DNA of 64,000 bases, taken from positions 96,271 through 160,270 of the forward strand of contig JAFYJN010000035.1 in the NCBI GenBank assembly GCA_017538105.1, in the 5' to 3' direction. The notes under the pieces were generated by a model that saw only the letters and a program-made list of their open reading frames with translations, was not told the DNA's origin and ran no database searches. Numbering within the stretch: position 1 is the first letter of the stretch; each line of letters opens with the position of its first letter. The position numbers were made by a program, and so were the translations under genes. Origin of the DNA: Prevotella sp. (GTDB lineage: Bacteria; Bacteroidota; Bacteroidia; Bacteroidales; Bacteroidaceae). Shown here in pieces: positions 9,801 through 16,771 of the stretch.

Positions 9801-10917
9801 GAGAGCCAGAGAGGTGGACCTTGCCATTGATTATGCCATGATTTTCCGCTGGAGCGATGTCCGTTCATTGTCGGCGCACCTCGTCGGGACATCCGACAAC
9901 AATCCCGGGCTATGGCATCTCCCACATGAATTTCGCCCTGTGCCCATCTCACCATTGAGCCAGAAGCGCGAGAGCCCCATTGGTGACCTACTCATCACTG
10001 GCTGTACAGGCTTCTTGGGTAGCCACATACTGGTCGAGTACCTTATCCATGAGCAAGGCACCGCCTATTGTCTTGTCAGGGGTGAGGACGAGGTCTCCGC
10101 GCGTAGAAGACTGCAAAATATTGTGGGAGACATCCTCGGACATGCTCAAGCAGAGCGTTTTGCCCCACGGATCGTCATCGTTCTAGGCGACCTTTGTCGC
10201 GAAGACACGTTAGAAATGTTTGATGACATTCATGTGGATACGCTTATCCATTGCGCTGCCAATGTGAGCCATTACGCCCCAATGAAATTGTTGTGGGACG
10301 TGAATGTGGAAGGTACGCGTCGCGTTCTGCGCCACTGCCTTCGCCATGGCACCCACCTTCTTCATCTATCCACCTTAAGTGTAGGCGGCATCGACGGAGA
10401 AGGCCATTTCCTTCAATTGAAGGAACAGGAGTATTACAAAAATCAATCGTTTGTCGACCCATACGATTACACCAAGTTCATGGCTGAGCACATCGTGTTG
10501 GAAGCCATTGCGCATGAACACCTTTCCGCCACCATTGTACGTCCTGGGTTTCTGGTGTCACCAATCGGTCGTGCCGACCTGATTCCCAACCGCACCGACC
10601 TGTTAGCCACTATTGACCATCTCTCAGAAGAGTTGGGCATATTGCCCCGGCGGATAGCGTCCATACCCATCATTTACAGTCCTGTTGACGAAGCAGCGCG
10701 CGAAGTACTGTCATTTGCCATGGAAGATAACGGCGGCATCATCCGTCACCTTCACACGGTAGAGGAGAAAACAGCAGGCGAGATGATGCTTTCGCGTCAT
10801 CCCGCCCTGAGGTGGGTGGAAGATTCCGTCTTCCAAAGTGCCTTGAAGTCGTTAAATGAGAAAGAACGTTACGCTGTCATTGCTGGCATTATCGGCACCA
10901 TACCGCCAACACACTGA
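6862..10917 (+). CDS. single-module nonribosomal peptide synthetase, C-A-T-R
   Basis: About 1351 residues. An N-terminal condensation domain carries HHLIGDG at 137-143. The adenylation domain has YTSGTTGKPKG near 586-596, NTYGPTE at 714-720, and NYNGKVDRK with the A10 Lys at 918. A thiolation domain has GGTS with the phosphopantetheine Ser at 972. The terminal reductase has TGCTGFLG at 1046-1053 and the Y1201-x3-K1205 pair. The R domain implies NAD(P)H-dependent release of an aldehyde or alcohol. The hand-read specificity residues are D632, A633, E636, C675, C696, G698, T715, V723, N724 and K918. The acidic third position is reminiscent of Lys-type codes. No partner module, phosphopantetheinyl transferase or exporter is adjacent. 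The leading C domain suggests an N-acylated amino aldehyde. Confidence 0.93.
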   Translation: MTNEASISSTYPLLPSQEGIYYAWMSRIDATCWNLPICMTYGREIDRTRLQEALHAIIAQRATLRLQLTVDEKGQPRQYIDPTLTIDVPCREMSESAALDYCQHHFVRPFVPFSKQPLCRFEILSTPEHHYLLFDLHHLIGDGVTISHAFLSVDLPHAYDCQPLDKDDYGMLDAALSQEALYGTARYLADRHYFHERFRHHPFTPLCGIPANPWGRYLRSSSFMDRKALDLWCKNNGISPNVLFSAAFSLVLSRLSGERETAFLTLFHGRSDRRLRNAWGMFVSTLPQLVSHHPSDTIGSLLLQNRQEQFRALRHSSYPLTHFCNNLHHTPTVTFGFQSEQIPESIVLDGHLYPGVQLQYAESRNELSCMIYVHGSTYEIRVDCSSAWHDADYLKRFAQAVSTIVEQLTTLPQTTPLDHLSLVNPSEQQFLTALGTGKSLAWPEEETLTRLIHRQVLRSPSATAIHDIHGFMSYEQLWQASGHLSCALHCRHIGHGDIVAISLPHDRRFLVAAIAVLRSGASYLPLDPNHPPLRHQQLLSDSCARLLIDQTMFATLAAVDVSSTTTPHEESTIDYSRVGDMAYLMYTSGTTGKPKGVMVSHHSLCHFSYVTAHLWHLSDKSRISCHAPFTFDASVEDLYPVLTCGGTVFLPDEAILHDLHALRRYLAHHHITGGCYTPQFAHMLTEGHPLDVDYLCVGGDRMTHVPETSGRLLNTYGPTEFTVNATYHDVNKSSTANIPIGRPLPNLHAFVMDYAGHLLPRGMVGELCLGGPQMAMGYWKRVEETAQQFAYFPSVGMSLYHTGDYTRWNDDGLLEYIGRRDDQLELNGQRIEPSEIEHVLCQHHEIIDACLSVQISGGQGQLCAHYVCREHPEKSRPYENNDPLEGDLKLFLRQRLPSYMIPQLWQRVERLPLNYNGKVDRKHLPPIVKRPHPVITATCNDIEMRLLSLFRQVLNRDDIDVTDSFFDMGGTSLSAMELVSRAREVDLAIDYAMIFRWSDVRSLSAHLVGTSDNNPGLWHLPHEFRPVPISPLSQKRESPIGDLLITGCTGFLGSHILVEYLIHEQGTAYCLVRGEDEVSARRRLQNIVGDILGHAQAERFAPRIVIVLGDLCREDTLEMFDDIHVDTLIHCAANVSHYAPMKLLWDVNVEGTRRVLRHCLRHGTHLLHLSTLSVGGIDGEGHFLQLKEQEYYKNQSFVDPYDYTKFMAEHIVLEAIAHEHLSATIVRPGFLVSPIGRADLIPNRTDLLATIDHLSEELGILPRRIASIPIIYSPVDEAAREVLSFAMEDNGGIIRHLHTVEEKTAGEMMLSRHPALRWVEDSVFQSALKSLNEKERYAVIAGIIGTIPPTH

Positions 10918-10919
10918 TT

Positions 10920-12392
10920 CTATTTCTTCCGTCGGAATACGAGAAGCAACAAAAGGAGCAACAGTATTGCAGCAGCCGCAATTGCCCATGGTTCTTTCCA
11001 GATAGGTGTCTCGGTCGTGGCAGCAGCATTTCCCTCCACCGTAAGCGAGTCCACCGCATCGGGGCCTATAGATTGAGCCTTGATGGAATCGTTCATGTTC
11101 GGTTCCGGTGTTTGGTATTCCACCTTATATATATTAACAGCATTACCTCCACCATTTTTTCGTCCTTGCGAGGTTACGATAACCCATTGTCCATCGCGAG
11201 AAATATCCAGTCCAACGGGATAAGAGTCGCAGGGTATGCTGGCGATTGTCTGCATGGTTCGCGTATCAACCACACACACTTCCGATGCGGCGTTACAAGC
11301 AGCGAAGACGAAGTTGCCCGATGGTGATATTTCTATGGTTCGCGCTCCACCCCCCACTTTACATTCCTGCCAACCCGTCACCGTTCCCAGTTTGCCATTG
11401 ATGTTGCGTGCCGCATCAAGGAATTTCTCCAGCGGTATGCGCTGCACATATCCCGCATTGTTGATGCTCAAGTACAGATATCCGTTTTTGATAACCAAGT
11501 GACGGACGTTCGCCCTCATGCCCTGGAGGCGGCCCATGTATTCCATTTTCTGCATGTCGAAGACAGCGATACCGCCAGCCCCGCCCATGCAGCACACAAG
11601 CAGATACTTGTCATCGGGCGTGAAAACCGTGCCTCGCAGGCAATAACCGCTATTGATGTCGCGATTGATGGCCACCGACTTGCTGAAATTCAGGGGCAGC
11701 ACATAGTCCACGACCAGCACTCTCTCATGATGCCAGTCGCGTGGGTTGTTGCTGTCGACGCGAATCAGTCCCACCGTATTGTTACCCCAGTGTGTGACCG
11801 CCACATATTTACCGTCATGTGAGGCCGCGATCATCTTCGGCAGTGGTCCCGTTTCCATGAGCAGAATAATTTCATCAGTTTCCGTGTCGATGACCGCCAA
11901 TGCCGATGGGTCTTGCGCATTGATGTCAAAGGTTCGACGGTAGTACGGAGCCCAAAAATACCGACCATTGTGCGTGAAGCAACCCTCCACCGGTTTTCCC
12001 CCAAACGTGTTGAGATTGTTGGTGTAATGTGTAAACGGATACAAGTCAGACGGTTTACTCCACAGCGAATCTTTCGACGGGTCACACTCATGGTGGATGG
12101 TTTTCAGTTTTTTGTTCGTTCCCATCTCGAAGACCACGGTAGCACATCCCTCGAGCGAGTTGACATAGTATTTCTTGCCATTGGGATGGATGTTCACAGA
12201 CTTCGGCGAATTGATGTCCGGTTCGTGCGTGACGGCATCGCCCATGAAGTTCTGCCGTTTATCAACATTAGTGATGGTAAGAGCCCCATTGGAGGCTTTT
12301 ACCTCTGTACCCAATTTGGAATGGCGAAACACTTGCGCAGAGGCGGCCATTACAACGCACCACACAATGGTTAAGAAAAAGGTTCTTTTCAT
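10920..12392 (-). CDS. secreted YncE-like beta-propeller protein with C-terminal membrane anchor
   Basis: 490 residues. A signal peptide (MKRTFFLTIVWCVVMAASAQ) is followed by repeated blade motifs of the SPSGNFVFAA, DTRTMQTIA and SRDGQWVIVTS kind, typical of seven-bladed YncE/lactonase-like propellers. A C-terminal hydrophobic helix and an RRKK tail (about 467-490) would anchor it with the propeller in the periplasm. It is convergent with the NRPS, with only two bases between the stop codons and no terminator. It has its own -7 box. The ligand is unknown; a link to the NRPS product is only a possibility suggested by position. Confidence 0.82.
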   Translation of the reverse strand: MKRTFFLTIVWCVVMAASAQVFRHSKLGTEVKASNGALTITNVDKRQNFMGDAVTHEPDINSPKSVNIHPNGKKYYVNSLEGCATVVFEMGTNKKLKTIHHECDPSKDSLWSKPSDLYPFTHYTNNLNTFGGKPVEGCFTHNGRYFWAPYYRRTFDINAQDPSALAVIDTETDEIILLMETGPLPKMIAASHDGKYVAVTHWGNNTVGLIRVDSNNPRDWHHERVLVVDYVLPLNFSKSVAINRDINSGYCLRGTVFTPDDKYLLVCCMGGAGGIAVFDMQKMEYMGRLQGMRANVRHLVIKNGYLYLSINNAGYVQRIPLEKFLDAARNINGKLGTVTGWQECKVGGGARTIEISPSGNFVFAACNAASEVCVVDTRTMQTIASIPCDSYPVGLDISRDGQWVIVTSQGRKNGGGNAVNIYKVEYQTPEPNMNDSIKAQSIGPDAVDSLTVEGNAAATTETPIWKEPWAIAAAAILLLLLLLLVFRRKK

Positions 12393-12421
12393 ATAAGAGG
12401 TTGCTTTAAGTTTTATGGATG

Positions 12422-12429
12422 CAAAGGTA
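12422..12429 (-). promoter_or_regulatory. -7 box of the beta-propeller gene
   Basis: Minus strand TACCTTTG (TAnnTTTG), about 30 bases before the start codon. Confidence 0.55.
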
Positions 12430-12489
12430 AGGAAAAATATAAAATTAAAAGATTATAAAATTAAAAGAAAAAAAATAAACAGGGCAAAA

Positions 12490-12622
12490 ACGTGAACAAA
12501 GGATCAAAGTTTATTATAGACAAAAGGACTTTTTTGACATATGGACAAAAGGGACTTTATTTAGACACATGAACAAAGGGACATAATTTTATGACATAGG
12601 GATAAAAGGGACTTTTTTAACC
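12490..12622. repeat. degenerate tandem repeat, about 5 copies of a 24-29 base unit
   Basis: Successive copies resemble GGACAAAAGGGACTTTATTT followed by a GACA(T)AT spacer. Copies are seen near 12493, 12519, 12543, 12570 and 12600, with several substitutions and small indels. The stretch from 12430 to 12764 holds no convincing reading frame. The repeat lies between the propeller promoter and the IS relic. Confidence 0.6.
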
Positions 12623-12760
12623 AATAAGGAATACTTTTATGTTCTACATTTTTAAGGTAAAAGATGTGAAATAATATTTATTTTTTACACTTTATGGATG
12701 ATTCATGCTTAAAACTCAATAAAAGTGAGTAAATTTACAACCTTTAAAACTAATTATCAT

Positions 12761-13070
12761 AATTCACTACTGTCCGGAGAAATTTGGCCATAGATAAAGT
12801 TGACCATCATTCTCGACATATTTGTTAGACTTGTTACGTTTGAAAATTTCGTTAATAGGCTCCTTCTCGAAGAGGACAAGTCCAATCGACTGAGCAAAGA
12901 TATATAGATCACAATCGATATGAAACATCTTTTTTGCTATAACAAGCAGCAAGTAGTCACACACTGCAATCCAGATTTGTGTGTAGACAGCGTTGCGCGA
13001 TGTTCCATAAAACGATTTGATATGCAGACAACTTTATCTATGGCCAAATTTCTCCGGACAGTAGTGGATT
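12761..13070. mobile_element. IS relic: inverted 38-bp arms around a transposase 3' fragment
   Basis: Bases 12765-12802 and 13029-13066 are perfect reverse complements (38 of 38). With one mismatch the match extends outward to 12761 and 13070. The 226 bases between the arms encode the C-terminal end of a transposase on the minus strand. This looks like an internally deleted IS, reduced to its ends in a MITE-like way. No clear target-site duplication is seen. It may alternatively be an inverted duplication of one IS end. The right arm abuts the truncated dehydrogenase gene. Confidence 0.7.
12767..13027 (-). pseudogene. C-terminal fragment of a DDE (IS4-type) transposase
   Basis: About 87 codons are open. 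The segment reads LHIKSFYGTSRNAVYTQ, then IWIAVCDYLLLVIAKKM, then FAQSIGLVLFEKEPI. This is the usual end of Bacteroidota IS4-group transposases (family recall: IK-FYGTS-NAV-TQIWIA). The N-terminal catalytic part is missing. The fragment starts directly at the inner edge of the right inverted arm, and its last codons lie inside the left arm. It is a dead remnant. Confidence 0.7.
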
Positions 13071-13338
13071 TACATATAAAAGTAATATTAATGATATCAG
13101 GAATACGAAAATAGCTGTAATTCATAAATATCTTCATGAAAAGATAAAAACAGTAGATTGTTATGACCCAAATGTCAACATAGAACAAGTAAGGTCTATT
13201 TATGGTATTAACATGATTCCATCAGAGTCATTGGAAATTCTGTCTTATGACATTATCATCAAGGCTGTTAGCCATGATATATTCGAAACATTAGAATTAG
13301 GAAACGTTAATGTTATAGAGTTGGTTGATTTTCTATGA
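13063..13338 (+). pseudogene. 3' end of a UDP-sugar (nucleotide-sugar) dehydrogenase gene
   Basis: About 90 codons ending at the TGA at 13336-13338. The reading starts GFTYKSNINDIRNTKIAVI and continues with VDCYDPNVN, YGINMIP, YDIIIKAVSHDIF and a C-terminal VIELVDFL. This is the C-terminal domain of the UDP-GlcNAc/ManNAc/Glc 6-dehydrogenase family (WbpA, WecC, TviB), normally about 420 residues, so roughly the first 330 are lost. The homology stops exactly at the right arm of the IS relic. Its stop codon overlaps the next gene's start as ATGA, so the downstream operon was originally coupled to a sugar-nucleotide gene. Confidence 0.8.
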
Positions 13339-14171
13339 TACAACAAATTAACAACAAAAGTGTCAGGGCCGAAGCAGTCCAAAATAGCGACATTCGGTAT
13401 TTGGAAGATTATTTCAAGCATCATGGGAAATTTCCTATGTTTAGGCAGGTGTTGATTGAGACGAGGACAGATTGCAACAATAAATGCCCTTTCTGTCCTC
13501 ATGCATTCAACAAAAAACCACTTGGCATAATGACATGGGAATGCTATACTACCATCATAGACCAGTTATGTACCATCAATTATAATGGAAGAGTCGCGTT
13601 GATGCTTTCCAATGAGCCTTTGCTAGAAGAACGGCTTGAAAAAATGATAACCTATGCCAAGAATAAATCGCAACGATTGTTTTTGGATATAACTACCAAT
13701 GGACGCTTGCTAACTTTAGAAAAGTTAGACCATTTATTTGATCTTGGATTAGACAATATCAACATCAACGATTATAGAGGAGATCGCGACGCATTTCCTG
13801 ATAAATGGTCGTCATACCTTGTCCCCATCTATGAGGCATATAATAACAATCCCAAGGTATGCTTTCAAAAGAGAAGGCTTGATGAGATATTACCCAATTA
13901 TGCTGGTAATATACCACAATCCTTTGACAAATCTCGTTTTGGTTTCTGTAATTATCCTTTTAGAAAACTGACCATAGCTTTTAATGGGGATGTCCTATTA
14001 TGTTGTGACGATTTCATGTATGACACATGTTTCGGTAACGTTATGGAAAGCTCTCTAATTGATTGTTGGAATCATCCGGCTATGAATGATGTTAGATTTT
14101 CTCTTCTCAAGGACAAGAGAACTGGTCTTTGTGAAAGATGTAATGATTTTCAAAACTATAAAGCATACTGA
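13335..14171 (+). CDS. radical SAM protein with SPASM-type C-terminus
   Basis: 278 residues. The radical SAM iron-sulfur motif CNNKCPFC has Cys47, Cys51 and Cys54. A Cys-rich C-terminal region (FCNYPF, LLCCDDFMYDTC, GLCERC) suggests auxiliary clusters of the SPASM or twitch type. Such enzymes modify peptides or sugars by radical chemistry. The start overlaps the stop of the dehydrogenase remnant (ATGA), which supports the start choice. It is first of six tightly packed genes. Substrate unknown; no precursor-peptide gene is visible nearby, which argues somewhat for a sugar or small-molecule substrate. Confidence 0.87.
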   Translation: MIQQINNKSVRAEAVQNSDIRYLEDYFKHHGKFPMFRQVLIETRTDCNNKCPFCPHAFNKKPLGIMTWECYTTIIDQLCTINYNGRVALMLSNEPLLEERLEKMITYAKNKSQRLFLDITTNGRLLTLEKLDHLFDLGLDNININDYRGDRDAFPDKWSSYLVPIYEAYNNNPKVCFQKRRLDEILPNYAGNIPQSFDKSRFGFCNYPFRKLTIAFNGDVLLCCDDFMYDTCFGNVMESSLIDCWNHPAMNDVRFSLLKDKRTGLCERCNDFQNYKAY

Positions 14172-14172
14172 A

Positions 14173-15288
14173 ATGGTGCTGAACGATGAACAATTTGCAG
14201 CATTCTCTATGGAGATAGCCACATTTGGAAATATACCAATACTCAGTAGGTATTGCGGAATCGGTTGTGTATTCTGCAAAGTTCACACTGACTCATATCT
14301 TGGCCATTATCCTAAAATACCGCCAATAGATGTGGAGGATTTGCTTAAAGGTTTCAAGTATGTCAACCCTAAAGTGAACTATGTACGTTTAGGTGCAGGA
14401 GTATTGGTTGCTCCTCATACCGATCCGTTCCTGCATCCTATGATATATGATTTTATAAAAATCACCTCTGATTATTTCCCAACTAAAAAAGTGACAACCG
14501 TCACGACGGGAGCTTATATAAAGGAGGAAAAATTGGATTATTTAAACAGCATACCCAATTATGGCATAGACCTTTCTCTAATAACGATGCAGGAACAACG
14601 TGAAGCAATTATTCCAAGATCTGAGAGGGAGAGAACTATGTATTTGTTAAAACATGCTCCACTGAACAAATGTACTCTTATGTTTACAGGCAATTTGGAC
14701 GAAATAAAGAAGGATCTCGAATTGTTATACAACATAGGAGTAGACAAAAAGGTAAGACAAATACTTGTTAGGAGGTTGGAGCATACGGCAATTTCACAAC
14801 CCACTTTAAAAAGAATGTCTCAGGCGAGCATTGACCATTATGAAGAATGTATAACATGGGTAAAAAGGAACTATCCTGATGTCGTTTTTACAGTACCAAT
14901 TCTTAAGGATGTTTTTAGAGGTGGCAATAATGAGTATTTTATTGATGCAGACGAAAGGATAGAGAACCAAAAAGCAATAATAGGTGGACTTCCATCAAAT
15001 ACTATTGTCAATCTAATCTGTCCATTGTCTGGATATGCATATTTCACAAACGCATTTAAAGATTATAAGAACGTCAAGACAAATCTCATTTATAATCATC
15101 TATATGGGGGATCTGTTTCTGTGGCAGGACTACTGAATCATGGTGATATACGAGAGCAATTTAAGCCAGAAAAGAATGACATTATGATTATGCCAAACGA
15201 AATGTACAACTCTGAGGGAAAAGACCTATTAGGTGAGAAAATAGAAGAATTGGAAAGATATTATCACGCTAAAATAATTCTTGCATGA
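14173..15288 (+). CDS. radical SAM protein with DUF512-like C-terminal region
   Basis: 371 residues from the ATG at 14173, one base after the previous stop. A longer frame begins inside the upstream gene and is less likely. The cluster motif is CGIGCVFC (Cys28, Cys32, Cys35). The C-terminal part, with YNHLYGGSVSVAGLLNHGDI and a later IMPNEMYNSEGKDLL, recalls the end of DUF512 radical SAM proteins (N-FFG-SVTVAGLLTG-DI). The PDZ-like N-terminal part of those proteins is absent. Function of the family is unknown. It overlaps the next gene by four bases. Confidence 0.83.
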   Translation: MVLNDEQFAAFSMEIATFGNIPILSRYCGIGCVFCKVHTDSYLGHYPKIPPIDVEDLLKGFKYVNPKVNYVRLGAGVLVAPHTDPFLHPMIYDFIKITSDYFPTKKVTTVTTGAYIKEEKLDYLNSIPNYGIDLSLITMQEQREAIIPRSERERTMYLLKHAPLNKCTLMFTGNLDEIKKDLELLYNIGVDKKVRQILVRRLEHTAISQPTLKRMSQASIDHYEECITWVKRNYPDVVFTVPILKDVFRGGNNEYFIDADERIENQKAIIGGLPSNTIVNLICPLSGYAYFTNAFKDYKNVKTNLIYNHLYGGSVSVAGLLNHGDIREQFKPEKNDIMIMPNEMYNSEGKDLLGEKIEELERYYHAKIILA

Positions 15289-16160
15289 TGGAAACAATTG
15301 GTTGGGATAAAATACGATTCCTCGTTAGTAATGGTTGTAACTACAAATGTCCTTTCTGTCATAATGAAGGACAGGTAAAATCATTTGCCATTTCCAAAAT
15401 GTCTTTTGATAATGTCAGAATTATCATCGACGTTATTAAGGATGTAAATATCTCTGAAATATGTTTCAGTGGGGGTGAACCATTCTTGAATGAAGACATA
15501 GTACGGATGATAGAATATGCTTGCAATGAAACGGTCTGCGATGTCTGTTGCGCAAGCAATCTATCATTGATTACAGACGACCAGATAAAAGCTCTTTCTG
15601 AAACAAGAGTTAAATTCAACATCCAATTCCCATACATTGACAAACATCTCTTCAAATCAAGTACAGGAAATGGTAACATCAATGATATACTATACAAGAT
15701 TGAACAATTGAGAAAAGCCGGAATACAGATAGGCCTCAATACTGTCATTCAAAATCAGAACATGGACAATATAAAAGAAATGGTTATGTTTGCCCTTAAA
15801 GAAGAAATACCTTTGAAATTACTACCCCAAATAGGACTTGAAGGAAGTGAACATTTCAAGGATTTTGTATACCCTATACTCAAAGAGTATGCCATTGACT
15901 ATAAAGATAAAAAATCTGGGGCAATAAGGTGGACATTGAAATCAAACAACCATCAAACAATCGTGCTATATATAGATGCCCCTTGTTTCAATAAAAACAT
16001 CCATAATTGCAGGAATTATGGGGAATTACGGATATTACCAAACATGAGTGCTCAAACGTGCATCTTGAAGGATGCATCTGTTCTTTTGGAAACAAATAAA
16101 GGTAAAGACGTGTTATTAGAACAATTTTTGACTTTATGGAAAAACTTCAAGCATTGTTAA
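15285..16160 (+). CDS. MoaA-like radical SAM protein
   Basis: 291 residues. DKIRFLVSNGCNYKCPFCHN near the N-terminus carries Cys18, Cys22 and Cys25. It is followed by the FSGGEPFL SAM-binding segment. The C-terminal CRNYGELRILPNMSAQTCIL recalls the second cluster and R-I-DG-L-PCL region of MoaA (GTP 3',8-cyclase). No moaC or other molybdopterin gene is near, so a dedicated nucleotide or sugar reaction is more likely than cofactor synthesis. The start overlaps the previous gene by four bases (ATGA). Confidence 0.85.
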   Translation: MMETIGWDKIRFLVSNGCNYKCPFCHNEGQVKSFAISKMSFDNVRIIIDVIKDVNISEICFSGGEPFLNEDIVRMIEYACNETVCDVCCASNLSLITDDQIKALSETRVKFNIQFPYIDKHLFKSSTGNGNINDILYKIEQLRKAGIQIGLNTVIQNQNMDNIKEMVMFALKEEIPLKLLPQIGLEGSEHFKDFVYPILKEYAIDYKDKKSGAIRWTLKSNNHQTIVLYIDAPCFNKNIHNCRNYGELRILPNMSAQTCILKDASVLLETNKGKDVLLEQFLTLWKNFKHC

Positions 16161-16771
16161 GAGAGTACAGACGCTCACATCCCGAAGACTTGAATATGGC
16201 TCCTTGGAGTTCTCAATATTGCCAAATGAATTTCCCAAAATATTGGGAGATTGTCTATTGCATATTAAAAAAAATGAATAGACGACACCAAATCATTGAG
16301 ATAGGCTGTGGATTAGGAGACATAACCTCTATTCTTGTTTATTTGGGTTTCAAGGACATCATCTCATTTGAAAAGGATAAGGAAATTGCACGTAGAGCAC
16401 AAAGGTCAATAAGCGAATTATTCCAAAAAGACAATATTATCATCAATGGAGAATATCCTGGCTGCAACGAATATGATTGCGATATCCTTATCATGGTAAA
16501 CTGTGCTTATGTCACACTTGCATCATCAAAAGAAGAATACCTGAATTTGTTGAAATCATATTACCGTCATGCAAAAGAGCCAAAGTTCTTTATTTTGGAG
16601 GTTATAGACAGTTCATATAAAAACAAAGATGACGAATTCCCCTCGTATATTCGACTTGATCGTAATGACATAGAAGTTCTGTTTCCAAATACTTCCATCC
16701 ATTCGTGGGTGACATATAAATATCCAGAAAACAGAAGAAGTAAAACTCTTTATTTAATTGAGAAAAAATGA
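16136..16771 (+). CDS. SAM-dependent methyltransferase-like protein
   Basis: 211 residues. The Rossmann motif I segment IIEIGCGLGDITSILVYLG is followed by FEKDKEIARRA, the acidic residue that would bind the SAM ribose. The rest is weakly conserved. It overlaps the upstream radical SAM gene by 25 bases and the next gene by four. The class is clear; the acceptor (sugar, lipid or nucleotide) is not. Codon use is AT-rich, like the rest of the island. Confidence 0.82.
   Translation: MEKLQALLREYRRSHPEDLNMAPWSSQYCQMNFPKYWEIVYCILKKMNRRHQIIEIGCGLGDITSILVYLGFKDIISFEKDKEIARRAQRSISELFQKDNIIINGEYPGCNEYDCDILIMVNCAYVTLASSKEEYLNLLKSYYRHAKEPKFFILEVIDSSYKNKDDEFPSYIRLDRNDIEVLFPNTSIHSWVTYKYPENRRSKTLYLIEKK

Noticed and set aside
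12490-12622. Possible CRISPR array
   Set aside because: Units are degenerate, spacers are not constant in length or unique, and no cas gene is in the window.
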